The notes under the pieces: generated by a model
Told to the model about the DNA's origin: nothing
Databases searched by the model: none
The model's input: only the letters and a program-made list of their open reading frames with translations
Shown: piece by piece, positions 17,490 through 25,859 of the stretch
How positions within the stretch are numbered: the stretch's first letter is position 1
Layout of the letters: every line of letters begins with the position of its first letter
Assembly (NCBI RefSeq): GCF_013155125.1
Contig: NZ_CP053564.1
Location: forward strand, 1,185,501-1,249,500
Reading direction: 5' to 3'
DNA from: Pseudonocardia broussonetiae
GTDB lineage: Bacteria; Actinomycetota; Actinomycetes; Mycobacteriales; Pseudonocardiaceae
DNA length: 64,000 bases
Translations under genes and position numbers: made by a program

Positions 17490-17980
17490 CCGCCCCGCCC
17501 ATCCGCGCGACGTACTCGCTGGTCGACCACCACGGCACCCCGGTCACCGAGGGCAGCTACGCCGGCCGCTGGCAGCTCGTCCAGTTCGGGTTCACCGCCT
17601 GCAAGGTGGTGTGCCCGCGCGCGCTGGCGAAACTCGGCGCCGCGCTCGACGCCCTCGAGCGCACGTCGGGCCCCACGCCGCTGGTGCCGCTCTACGTCAG
17701 TGTCGATCCCGAGCGCGACACCCCGGACGTGCTGGCGGCGTTCCTCGCCGCGTCGCACCCGCGGTTCACCGGGCTGACCGGGACGCCCGAGCAGGTCGAC
17801 GACGCCAAGCGCGCGTTCCGCGTCTTCGCCCGGCGCCGCGACACCCCCGACGGCTACGAGGTGCCGCACACCGCGATCACCTACCTGCTCGACGCCGCCG
17901 GGCGGCCCGCGCACCACTGGCCCGACCACGCGACGGCGGAGACGATCGCGGACGACCTCCGACGCCTGCTCGCCGGGTAG
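17486..17980 (+). CDS. Sco1/SenC-family thioredoxin-fold protein without signal sequence
   Basis: A 164-aa protein whose GTG overlaps the LDI stop as GTGA. The Sco motif is CKVVC (Cys39-x3-Cys43) within FGFTACKVVCPRAL, with the third copper ligand His128 in VPHTAITYLLD. YVSVDPERDTPDVL is the family signature. Sco proteins normally are membrane-tethered or lipoproteins and deliver Cu to extracytoplasmic enzymes. Here no signal peptide, lipobox or transmembrane helix is seen. A cytoplasmic thiol-disulfide role for the coupled LDI-like enzyme, whose active site is a Cys pair, is therefore plausible but inferred. Confidence 0.8.
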   Translation: MTAPPIRATYSLVDHHGTPVTEGSYAGRWQLVQFGFTACKVVCPRALAKLGAALDALERTSGPTPLVPLYVSVDPERDTPDVLAAFLAASHPRFTGLTGTPEQVDDAKRAFRVFARRRDTPDGYEVPHTAITYLLDAAGRPAHHWPDHATAETIADDLRRLLAG

Positions 17981-17981
17981 C

Positions 17982-18554
17982 TCACCCGGCCTGCGACCTC
18001 GCCCGGCGCCGCTCCACGAACGCCCGCTTCTTGGTGTCCGACCCGCAGACGGCCATCGAGCACCACACGCCGGACCCGTTGCGGGAGCGGTCGAAGAACG
18101 CGGCCCGGCAGCGGGGGTGGCGGCAGACCTTCAGGCGCGGCCAGTCGCCGGCGGCGGTGACCGCGCGGCCGAGCAGGTCGGCCAGCAGGCCGCGGACCCC
18201 GCCCCCGACCGGCACGAGCGCCGCGGGGTCGCCCGCGAGGCCCACGTGCAGCGGCAGGTCCGGCGCGACCGCGGCCAGGCGGGCGAGCGCCTCGCCGTCG
18301 ACGGGCTCCCGTCCGGCGTCGTCGTGGCGGGCCAGCGCCGCGCGCACCCCCTCGCGGACGACCCGCGCGAGCGCCACCTCGTCGTCGGTGACGTCGTCCT
18401 CGGCGACGTCGACGCCGTGCTCGCGGCAGAACCGCGCGAGGTCCGCGCGGGTGGCCAGGCCGTCGTCGGCACCGCCGGAGAGGTGGCCGAACCAGGTGTT
18501 CACCAGGTCCTGGACGAGCGCCAGCGACGCGGGGGCGTTGTGCCGGGGGTTCAC
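17982..18554 (-). CDS. CGNR zinc-finger (ABATE domain) transcriptional regulator
   Basis: A 190-aa protein. The N-terminal ABATE-type region (LVNTWFG...) is followed by a C-terminal zinc-finger region with CRHPRCRAAFFDRS and WCSMAVCGSDTKKRAFVERR. The CGNR motif appears as the variant CGSD. These are predicted DNA-binding regulators of stress or small-molecule genes. It is convergent with the Sco gene (1 bp apart) and divergent from the VOC gene across a perfect palindrome, which could be its operator. Confidence 0.82.
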   Translation of the reverse strand: MNPRHNAPASLALVQDLVNTWFGHLSGGADDGLATRADLARFCREHGVDVAEDDVTDDEVALARVVREGVRAALARHDDAGREPVDGEALARLAAVAPDLPLHVGLAGDPAALVPVGGGVRGLLADLLGRAVTAAGDWPRLKVCRHPRCRAAFFDRSRNGSGVWCSMAVCGSDTKKRAFVERRRARSQAG

Positions 18555-18584
18555 GCCGCAGACGTTACCAGCAAAAGGGGTTGA

Positions 18585-18603
18585 CCGGTCACACTGTGAC
18601 CGG
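18585..18603. promoter_or_regulatory. Palindromic operator between CGNR regulator and VOC gene
   Basis: CCGGTCACA-C-TGTGACCGG is a perfect inverted repeat with 9-bp arms, and a further GGTCACA half-site lies at about 18619. Its position between divergent genes suits autoregulation by the CGNR protein. Confidence 0.6.
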
Positions 18604-18656
18604 CTAACTTCAGTGAGCGGTCACACCCGGGCCGCCCGAGCGGCAGGAGCCCTCCG

Positions 18657-19076
18657 ATGTTCCGTGGATTCGCGACCCTGAACCTCTACGCCGACGACGT
18701 CACCGCCGCCCGCGACTGGTACGCGCGGCTGTTCGACACCGAGGCCTACTACGCCTACCCGCCTGCCCCGGCCGCCCCCGCCTACGTCGAGTTCCGCATC
18801 GGCGACGACGGCGACGAGATCGGCTTCATCGACCGCCGCTACGCCCCGCCCGGTACCGGCGCGCCGGGCGGCGCGGTCATGCACTGGCACGTCGACGACC
18901 TGCCCGGCACCGTCGCCCGCCTGCTGGAGATGGGCGCCACGGAGTACCAGCCGGTCACCGAGCACGGCGACGGCTCGGGCTTCACCACCGCGTCGGTGGT
19001 CGACCCGTTCGGCAACGTCCTGGGCGTCATGCACAACCCGCACTACCTGGAGGTCGTCGGCGCCCGCGCGGCGTAG
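18657..19076 (+). CDS. VOC-family (glyoxalase/bleomycin resistance-like) protein
   Basis: A 139-aa protein with the paired beta-alpha-beta-beta-beta modules of the vicinal oxygen chelate fold. FATLNLYADDVTAARDWYARLF begins module 1 and GAVMHWHVDDLPGTVARLLEMG module 2, with DPFGNVLGVMHNPHY at the end. The family includes isomerases, lyases and dioxygenases, and no substrate can be assigned. It ends 8 bp from the convergent acyl-CoA dehydrogenase stop. Confidence 0.85.
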   Translation: MFRGFATLNLYADDVTAARDWYARLFDTEAYYAYPPAPAAPAYVEFRIGDDGDEIGFIDRRYAPPGTGAPGGAVMHWHVDDLPGTVARLLEMGATEYQPVTEHGDGSGFTTASVVDPFGNVLGVMHNPHYLEVVGARAA

Positions 19077-19083
19077 CGCCGGG

Positions 19084-20235
19084 TCACAGGCCCAGCGCCT
19101 TGCCGATGACCTCCTTCATGATCTCGGTGGTCCCGCCGTAGATCCGGGTGATCCGGGCGTCGGCGTAGGCGCGGGCGATCGGGTACTCGTTCATGTACCC
19201 GTAGCCCCCGTGCAGCTGCAGGCACCGGTCGACCGCCCGACCCTGCAGCTCGGTGCACCACCACTTCGCCTTCGACGCGTCGACAGCGGTGAGCTCGCCC
19301 GCGTTGAGCGCGCGCACGCAGTCGTCGACGTAGTGCTCGGCGATGTCGACCTCGGTGGCGATCTCGGCCAGCACGAACCGCGAGTTCTGGAACGACCCGA
19401 TCGGCTGCCCGAAGGCCTTCCGCTCCTTCACGTACTCCAGCGTCTGCTCCAGCGCGGTGCGCGCGGCGGCCACCGCGGCGATCCCGATGGACAGCCGCTC
19501 CTGGGGCAGGTTCGTGACGAGCTGGGTGAAGCCCTGCCCCTCCTCCGACCCGAGCAGGTTCGCCACCGGCACCCGGACGCCGGCGAACGACAGCTCCGCG
19601 GTGTCCTGGGCGTGCTGGCCGAGCTTGTCGAGGTTGCGCCCCCGCTCGAAACCGGCCATCCCCCGCTCCAGCACCAGCAGGCTCATCCCCCGGTGCTTCT
19701 GCGTGGGGTCGGTCTTCACCGCCGTGATCATCAGATCCGCGTTGATCCCGTTGGTGATGAACGTCTTCGCCCCGTCGACGACGTACTCGTCGCCCTCGCG
19801 CCGCGCGGTCGTGGCGATCGACGCGAGGTCGGAGCCGGTCCCGGGCTCGGTCATCGCGATGCCGGTGATGAGCTCCCCGGACACGATGCCGGGCAGCCAG
19901 CGCTGCTTCTGCTCGTCGTTCGCGAACGCGAGGAAGTAGGGCAGGCAGATGTCGTTGTGCAGGGTCAGGCCCAGCCCGGCCGCGGCGGCCCCGCCGCGCA
20001 TGACCTCCTCGGCGACGACGGCGTTGAACCGGAAGTCCCGCACCCCTCCCCCGCCGTACTCCTCGGGGACGTCCGTGCCGAGGAACCCGGACCGGCCGGC
20101 GGCGGTGTAGAGCTCCCGGGGGACGATCCCGGCGGCCGCCCACCGCTCGTGGTGCGGCACCACCTCGGTGTCGAGGAAGCGCCGGAACGACTCGCGGAAC
20201 GCCTCGTGCTCGGTCTCGTACAGGGTGCGGCGCAT
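19084..20235 (-). CDS. Acyl-CoA dehydrogenase (long-chain-type active site)
   Basis: A 383-aa flavoenzyme catalysing alpha,beta-dehydrogenation of an acyl-CoA. Seen are ITGIAMTEPGTGSDLASI (FAD/substrate loop), KAFGQPIGSFQNSRF, and the C-terminal IYGGTTEIMKEVIGKALGL. Gly replaces the Glu found in the YEGT motif of medium-chain enzymes. As in the long-chain group, the catalytic Glu is expected in helix G, present here as LPQERLSIG. The ATG overlaps the ferredoxin stop by one base (TGATG). It is the last gene of the accD-to-ACAD operon. Confidence 0.93.
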   Translation of the reverse strand: MRRTLYETEHEAFRESFRRFLDTEVVPHHERWAAAGIVPRELYTAAGRSGFLGTDVPEEYGGGGVRDFRFNAVVAEEVMRGGAAAAGLGLTLHNDICLPYFLAFANDEQKQRWLPGIVSGELITGIAMTEPGTGSDLASIATTARREGDEYVVDGAKTFITNGINADLMITAVKTDPTQKHRGMSLLVLERGMAGFERGRNLDKLGQHAQDTAELSFAGVRVPVANLLGSEEGQGFTQLVTNLPQERLSIGIAAVAAARTALEQTLEYVKERKAFGQPIGSFQNSRFVLAEIATEVDIAEHYVDDCVRALNAGELTAVDASKAKWWCTELQGRAVDRCLQLHGGYGYMNEYPIARAYADARITRIYGGTTEIMKEVIGKALGL

Positions 20236-20438
20236 CAGGTTCCCCCGTCGTCGGCCCGCAGCGCGGCGACCGGGCAGGCGGACACGCCGAGCCGCGCCGC
20301 GTCCTCCTCGCCCGCCGGCACCGGCCGGTCCTGCCCGACGGCGCTGTAGCCGTCGTCGTCGAGCGGGAACAGGTCCGGGTCGACGACGTAGCACTGGCTG
20401 TGCGCCTCGCAGAGCGAGGAGTCCACGCTGATCCTCAT
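20235..20438 (-). CDS. [3Fe-4S] ferredoxin, P450 redox partner
   Basis: A 67-aa ferredoxin with only three cluster cysteines: Cys10 and Cys16 in LCEAHSQC, and Cys55 in SACPVAAL. The position of the fourth ligand of a 4Fe-4S cluster is His13 or Ala12 here, the pattern of [3Fe-4S] ferredoxins paired with bacterial P450s. The ATG overlaps the P450 stop as ATGA. It should carry electrons from a ferredoxin reductase, not encoded in this window, to the adjacent P450. Confidence 0.93.
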   Translation of the reverse strand: MRISVDSSLCEAHSQCYVVDPDLFPLDDDGYSAVGQDRPVPAGEEDAARLGVSACPVAALRADDGGT

Positions 20439-21667
20439 ACCGCGGCCGCCTGCCCGGCCCGGTGCTCCACCGGCAGCGCGGCCAGCGAGCGCGATGCGAG
20501 GCTGTCCTTCCACTCGGGCTCCCCGGCCAGGCGGAGCCCGGGCAGGCGCTCGACGATGCGGCCCAGCGCGATCCGGGTCTCCATCCGGGCCAGCTGCGCG
20601 CCGATGCAGGCGTGGATCCCCTTCCCGAACGCGATGTGCGGGTTGGGGGTGCGACCGATGTCGAGCCGGTCGGGATCGGCGAACCGGGTCGCGTCGCGGT
20701 TGGCCGAGGCCAGCACGAGGTGGACGCGCTGCCCGGGCGAGATCGCGCGCCCGGCGATCTCGGTGTCGGCCACGACCCAGCGGTTGAGGACCTTGATCGG
20801 GCCCTCGAACCGCAGCAGCTCCTCGACGGCCGGGGCCAGCAGGTCCGGCTCGGCCCGGAGCCGGTCGAGCTGGTCGGGGTGGCGCAGCAGCGCCAGCGTG
20901 GCGTTGGCGATCGAGTTGGTGGTGGTCTCGTGCCCGGCGAACAGCAGCAGCGCGCACATCGCGACGAGCTCGTCGTCGGCGAGGCGGTCGTCGCCGTCCT
21001 CGTCGGTCGCCATCATCGCCGTGAGCATGTCCTCGCCCGGCTCGCGGCGGCGCAGCGCGATCAGCCCGCGGAAGTAGTCGTCCATCTCCCGCAGCCCGCG
21101 CAGCGCCCGCTCGTGACGGTCGGCCCGGGCCGTGCCGCCGGTGCCGAACGCCACCAGCGCGAGCTCGTCGGACCAGTCGCGGAACCGGTCGCGGTCGGCC
21201 ACCGGGGCGCCGAGCATGGTCGCGATGACGGTCGCCGGCAGCGGGTAGGCGACCGCGGAGATGAGGTCGCCCGTGCCGGCGAACCCGTCGAGCAGCCCGT
21301 CGACCAGCCCGGTGATCTGCTCGCCCATCGCCGAGATGCGCTGGGCCTTGAACGCCCCGCCGGCCAGCTTGCGCAGCCGGGTGTGCACCGGCGGGTCGTT
21401 GACCACCATCCAGCCCGACAGCAGCTCCAGCACCCGGTCCGACGCCGCGGTCGCGTCCGACGAGCGCCGGGCCTCGCGCAGCGGGCGGACGCGGTCGCTG
21501 GACAGCGCCTTGTTCTGGAACGCGGCCGACACGTCGTCGTAGCGGGTGAGCAGCCACGCCCGGTGCGCGTCGCTCCAGTGCACCGGGTCGTGCTCGCGCA
21601 GGGCCGCCAGCACCGCGTAGGGGTCGGCGCTGGCCCGCCGCGTCAGCAGGTCGTCATCCAGGTGCAT
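20435..21667 (-). CDS. Cytochrome P450 monooxygenase
   Basis: A 410-aa soluble bacterial P450. The haem loop is FGKGIHACIG with axial Cys354. The I-helix oxygen-activation motif is AGHETT (244-249) and the K-helix ExxR is EELLR (282-286). It overlaps the upstream LLM gene by 14 bp and the downstream ferredoxin by 4 bp. With acyl-CoA dehydrogenase, hydratase and carboxylase in the same operon, it probably hydroxylates the catabolic substrate or a chain intermediate. The CYP family is not assigned. Confidence 0.95.
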   Translation of the reverse strand: MHLDDDLLTRRASADPYAVLAALREHDPVHWSDAHRAWLLTRYDDVSAAFQNKALSSDRVRPLREARRSSDATAASDRVLELLSGWMVVNDPPVHTRLRKLAGGAFKAQRISAMGEQITGLVDGLLDGFAGTGDLISAVAYPLPATVIATMLGAPVADRDRFRDWSDELALVAFGTGGTARADRHERALRGLREMDDYFRGLIALRRREPGEDMLTAMMATDEDGDDRLADDELVAMCALLLFAGHETTTNSIANATLALLRHPDQLDRLRAEPDLLAPAVEELLRFEGPIKVLNRWVVADTEIAGRAISPGQRVHLVLASANRDATRFADPDRLDIGRTPNPHIAFGKGIHACIGAQLARMETRIALGRIVERLPGLRLAGEPEWKDSLASRSLAALPVEHRAGQAAAV

Positions 21668-22604
21668 GCGCGTCCGTCCTCTCGTGCAGGAGCCGGGGCA
21701 GGCCGGCGGCGACCAGCTCGACGTGCCGGTCGACCAGGTCCGGCGCGAGCCCGGCGATGTCGGCGAAGCAGAAGACGTCGGTGACGGGCAGCCCGGCGGT
21801 GCGCTCGGCGATCCGCTCCGCGGCCTGCTCGGCCGTGCACACCTCGAGCTTCGGGAACGCGGCGGAGCCGCGGGCCGCGCCGCGGTCGTTGCCGGAGTAG
21901 CTGCTGCGGTTGTGCCGCCCGGACGGGCGGATCCGCTCGCGGGCGGCGTCCGGGTCGTCGGCGAGGAACAGGTTGACCAGCCCGCCCATCCGGGCCGCGC
22001 CGGGGTCGTGGCCGCCGGCCGCGAGGCCCTCGCGGTACGGGCCGAGCAGCTCGGGGTCGATCCACAGCAGGCCGGCGCCCGTGCGCCCGGCGATGCGCGC
22101 GCCGCGCGGGCCGCGCGCCCCCACCCAGACGGGCACCGGGCGCTGCACCGGCGGCGGGGTCGCGGTGCCGTCGGCCCAGAACCGCTCGACGTCGCCGATC
22201 GCGCTCTCCAGCGCGTCGTACCGGCCCCGGAAGTCGGCGCCGACCGCGGCGAACTCCGGCTCGCGCCACCCGGCGCCCAGCCCCAGCTCCAGCCGCCCGT
22301 CGGAGAGGATGTCGACGACCGCGGCCTGCTCGGCCAGCGCCCGTGGGTGCGTCAGCGGCGCCACCGCCACGGCCGTCCCGACCCGCACGCGCTCGGTGCG
22401 CGCCGCGATCGCCGCGGCGAAGGTCAGCGGCGCCGGCAGGTAGCCGTCGTCGAACCCGTGGTGCTCGCTCGTCCAGATCGCGTCGACGCCGCGCCGCTCG
22501 GCCTCGCCGATCCGGCGCAGCGCGTCGGCGTAGACCTGCGGCCACGGCCGCGCGGTGCCGGGGTTGCGGAGGTCGTAGTAGAGGCCGACCCGGATCCGGG
22601 TCAC
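21654..22604 (-). CDS. LLM-class flavin-dependent oxidoreductase (bacterial luciferase-like, probably F420)
   Basis: A 316-aa TIM-barrel protein of the luciferase-like monooxygenase superfamily from GTG 22604. IRVGLYYDLRNP, IWTSEHHGFDDGYLPAPL, ERVRVGTAVAVAPLTHPRALAEQ and GRLELGLGAGWREPEF are typical. The actinobacterial context suggests cofactor F420, though FMN cannot be excluded. The start overlaps the SnoaL gene stop by 4 bp. Confidence 0.85.
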   Translation of the reverse strand: MTRIRVGLYYDLRNPGTARPWPQVYADALRRIGEAERRGVDAIWTSEHHGFDDGYLPAPLTFAAAIAARTERVRVGTAVAVAPLTHPRALAEQAAVVDILSDGRLELGLGAGWREPEFAAVGADFRGRYDALESAIGDVERFWADGTATPPPVQRPVPVWVGARGPRGARIAGRTGAGLLWIDPELLGPYREGLAAGGHDPGAARMGGLVNLFLADDPDAARERIRPSGRHNRSSYSGNDRGAARGSAAFPKLEVCTAEQAAERIAERTAGLPVTDVFCFADIAGLAPDLVDRHVELVAAGLPRLLHERTDAHAPG

Positions 22605-23374
22605 GTCCGGGCCCCGGCCAGGGCCCGCGCGAAGCCGAGGCGGTCCCGGACGACGCGGCCGTCGGTGACCCGGCCACCGGTGACGGTGACGAGCCCGACC
22701 AGGGACAGCGTCGCGTCGGTGCCGGTCCGCTCCACCCCGTCGAGGCCGCCGGCGTAGCGCCCGGTCCGGGTGAGCCTGAAGGCGACCCGGTCGCCCGCGG
22801 AGAACAGGTCGTCGACGGTGGTGCGCGCGTCGTCGAGGTCGGGGCCGGCGCTGCCGTCGTCGTAGCGGACCGCGTCGCCGGGCAGGCCCGCGTCGATCCA
22901 CTCCCGCACGGCCGCCTCGGCCGCGGGGTCGGCCGACACCGCCGGGGTGTCCCACGGGGCGAGGGCGGGTGGCTCCGCGGAGGCGGGCCGTCCGGAGGCG
23001 AGCTGGACCCGCCGGGCGTGGTAGTCCTGCTCGACCAGGTTCTCGGTGAGCCGGGTGCCGTTCCAGCGGTAGAGGCCGAGCCCGCCCCACACCGCGACCG
23101 CGCCGCCGTGCCGGCTCGACGCGCCGTGCTCGGAGAACCGCATGGCGAGCCGGTCGCCGTTGGTGACGATCTCGTGGACGGTGAGGCCGAGGCCCGGGAA
23201 CTGGCGGAACTGCGCCTGCGCGGCCGGGACGTAGGCGTCGTCGCGCCCGGCGACGAGGTGCGGGCCCATCCGCAGCGCGTAGTCGGGCTCCATGATCTCG
23301 GCGCACACCGACGTGTCGTGCCGGTTCGTGTAGTCGACGACGTAGCGGCGCATGAGCGCGACGAGGGGCTCCAT
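22601..23374 (-). CDS. Tandem SnoaL/NTF2-like protein
   Basis: A 257-aa protein that appears to hold two NTF2-like (SnoaL) modules: residues about 1-125 (MRRYVVDYTNRHD...VHEIVTNGDRLAMRF) and about 155-250 (RTTVDDLFSAGDRVAFRLTRTG). The fold hosts isomerases, hydrolases and ligand-binding proteins, and no activity can be assigned. The ATG overlaps the enoyl-CoA hydratase stop by one base. Confidence 0.75.
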   Translation of the reverse strand: MEPLVALMRRYVVDYTNRHDTSVCAEIMEPDYALRMGPHLVAGRDDAYVPAAQAQFRQFPGLGLTVHEIVTNGDRLAMRFSEHGASSRHGGAVAVWGGLGLYRWNGTRLTENLVEQDYHARRVQLASGRPASAEPPALAPWDTPAVSADPAAEAAVREWIDAGLPGDAVRYDDGSAGPDLDDARTTVDDLFSAGDRVAFRLTRTGRYAGGLDGVERTGTDATLSLVGLVTVTGGRVTDGRVVRDRLGFARALAGART

Positions 23375-24183
23375 CAGCGGCCCTCGAACACCGGCGCGCG
23401 CTTCTCGGCGAACGCGGCGATGCCCTCGGCCGCGTCGGCCGTGGCGTGCAGCGTGGTCAGCGCGGCGGTGGAGTGGTCGAACTCCCCCCGGTCGACGCCC
23501 CGGTTAACCAGGCTCTTCCCGGCGGCCACGGCCAGCGGTGCGGCGGCCGCGACGCGGACGGCCAGCGCGCGCGCCACGTCCATCAGCTCGGCGGCGGGCA
23601 CCACCTTCTGCGCGAGCCCGATCTGCTGCGCCGTCGCGGCGTCCACGCGCTCGCCCGCGAACATCATCAGCTTGGTCCAGTGCCGCCCGATCACCGACGG
23701 CGCGCGCAGCACGCCGAAGCCGGGGACCAGCCCGACGGCGGTCTCGGGCATGCCGAACGTGGCCGTGTCGGCGGCGACGACGATGTCGCAGGCGAGGGCG
23801 AGCTCGCACCCGCCGCCCATCGCGTAGCCGTTGACGGCGGCGATCACCGGCAGCGGGCACTCCTCCACCGCCGCGAAGGTGCGCATGCAGTCCTGCTGGA
23901 ACGCGCGCTGCGCGGTGACGTCGGCCAGCGCGGCGAAGCTCGTGATGTCCCCGCCCGCGGAGAACGCCCGGTCGCCCGCGCCGGTGATCACGACGGCGCG
24001 GGTGCTGCCGTCGGCCTCCAGCGCGGCCAGGGCCTCGCGCAGCTCGGGCCAGAAGGTGCGACCCATCGCGTTGAGCTTCTCCGGCGCGTCGATCGTGATC
24101 ACGGCGACCGGCCCGTCGGTCTCGCAGCGCAGGTTCGGCGGCGCCGCGCCGTCGTGCCGGTCGACCGCTGCCGTCGTGGTCAC
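23374..24183 (-). CDS. Enoyl-CoA hydratase/isomerase family protein
   Basis: A 269-aa crotonase-fold enzyme from GTG 24183. ITIDAPEKLNAMG starts the fold. The oxyanion hole is supplied by RAFSAGGDITSF and AVNGYAMGGGCELALACD; MPETAVGLVPGFG carries the position of the second catalytic Glu. It probably hydrates an enoyl-CoA in the operon pathway. The start overlaps the accD stop by 4 bp. Confidence 0.92.
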   Translation of the reverse strand: MTTTAAVDRHDGAAPPNLRCETDGPVAVITIDAPEKLNAMGRTFWPELREALAALEADGSTRAVVITGAGDRAFSAGGDITSFAALADVTAQRAFQQDCMRTFAAVEECPLPVIAAVNGYAMGGGCELALACDIVVAADTATFGMPETAVGLVPGFGVLRAPSVIGRHWTKLMMFAGERVDAATAQQIGLAQKVVPAAELMDVARALAVRVAAAAPLAVAAGKSLVNRGVDRGEFDHSTAALTTLHATADAAEGIAAFAEKRAPVFEGR

Positions 24184-25744
24184 CGGATCCCCCCGGTGCG
24201 TCCGTGGCTCGCGATGTCGATGCTCGTGGCGATGACGGCGCGGGTCTGCGCCGGCTCGATGACGTCGTCGAGCGAGAGGTTCGCCGCGGCCTCCCACGGC
24301 TCGGCCTCGCTGATCCACTCCGCCGTGAGCTCCTCGACCAGCGCCGCGTGCGCGGCCGGGCCCTGCTCGGCCAGGACCTTCTCGAGGCGGCGGCGGTGGA
24401 TCGTGCGGATGCCGGTCTCGGGGGCCATGAACCCGAGCTCGGCGGAGGGCCAGGCGTAGAGGAAGTCCGGCCGGGTCGGCCGCCCGCCCATCCGAAGTGC
24501 CCGCCGCCGTAGGCCTTGCGCAGGACCACGCCCACCTTCGGCACCCGCGCCTCGGCGATCTGGGAGACCAGCGCCTCGTAGCCGTGCAGGATGCCCCCGC
24601 GCTCGGCCTGGGTGCCGATCATCAGCCCCGGGACGTCGTGCAGGAACACCAGCGGGAGGCCGAACGTGTCGCACATCTGGACGAACGTGCGCTCCTTGGC
24701 CAGCGCGGCGGGGTCCAGCGCCCCCGCGCGCACGATCGGCTGGTTGCCGACCAGGCCGACCGGGCGGCCCTCGATCCGCGCCAGCGCGCAGAGGACCGAC
24801 CCGCCCCAGCCGTCGGCCCAGGGCAGGATGCTGGCCTCGTCGGCGAGGCAGGCGAAGACGTCGCGCACGTCGTAGCCGGCCCGGGACCCGAGCGGCACGA
24901 TCGACGCGAGATCGGCGGGGTCGCGGGCGGGCGGGAGCGGCGGTGCCGTCGGGGCCGGCTGCGACGAGTTGGGCGGCAGGTAGGACAGGAACGCCGCGAT
25001 CGCGTCCATCGCGTCGGCCTCGGACTCCACGACGAGGTGGGCGTTGCCGGCCTCGGTGGCCGCCTGCGGCCCGCCCAGCTCGGCGTCGGTGACCTTCTCG
25101 CCGATCGCGGGCTCGACCACGGACGGCCCGGAGAGCGCGAGCGAGGCCGACCGGAGCATCACCACGAAGTGCGCCGTGGAGGCGTGCAGGGCGGAGTCGC
25201 CGTAGGACGGACCGAGGACCGCCGCGGCGCGCGGGACGACCGGCTCACCGGGCGGCGGCTTGAGGAACGAGGTGAAGTCCAGCGGCAGCCCGGAGAACCG
25301 CCAGCCCGAGACGTCGGGCATGCGCCCGCCGTCGGCGTCGCAGAGCAGCACGAGCGGGAAGCCGTGGCGCTGCGCGTGCTCGATGAGCCGGCCCTGCTTG
25401 CGCATGCTGACCGGGGCCGTGGTGCCGGCGACCACGCTCGCGTCGATGCCGATCACGCCGATCCGTCTGCCGTCGAGCAGGCCGAAGCCGGTGACGACCG
25501 CGTCGCCCGGGATGTGCTTGGCGGTCCGCAGCTCCGGCAGGGCCAGCGCGCCGATCTCGAACCACGAGCCGGGGTCGACCAGCATGTCGATGCGCTCGCG
25601 GACGGGCAGCCTGCCGGACTCGCGGTGCCGGCGCAGGCCCTCGGGCCCACCCATCTCCAGCGAACGCTCGCGGCGCTCGCGGAGTTCGGCGATCCTGTCC
25701 GCCATCGAGGCGGCCGGTCGCGTGTCAACGCTCTCGACGGTCAC
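24180..25744 (-). pseudogene. Acyl-CoA carboxylase carboxyltransferase (beta) subunit, interrupted by a 1-nt frameshift
   Basis: The first ~417 codons read as a biotin-dependent carboxyltransferase: RIAELRERRERSLEMGG, RIDMLVDPGSWFEIG, GRRIGVIGIDASVVAGT, then the C-terminal domain LPLVFLHDVPGLMIG and LRKAYGGGHFG. Near 24492 the frame breaks. The expected continuation (MGGRPTRPDFLYAWPSAELG to SHGRTGGIR) is intact in another frame and ends at 24180. The sequence around GGGHF reads as if one base were missing before the ATG of MGGRP. Without the lesion the protein would be about 521 aa, normal for the family. It is divergent from the biotin carboxylase gene, its expected partner. It may be a true mutation, a sequence error or, less likely, programmed recoding. 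Confidence 0.85.
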
Positions 25745-25792
25745 GTGACCTCCGTGTGCGCGGGGATGGGGGACGATCGGGGCGACGCTAGA

Positions 25793-25814
25793 CTACCAGA
25801 CGGCCGATTGGTAG
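25793..25814. promoter_or_regulatory. TetR-type operator between accD and accA
   Basis: A 22-bp imperfect palindrome with outer arms CTACCA and TGGTAG around a GGCC centre; left half CTACCAGACGG, right half CCGATTGGTAG. It lies in the divergent promoter region and shares its right half-site with five other sites in the window. Confidence 0.65.
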
Positions 25815-25859
25815 ACAGTACCGCACGAGGGTCGACGCCCCGCCGAGAGAGGACCGCCA

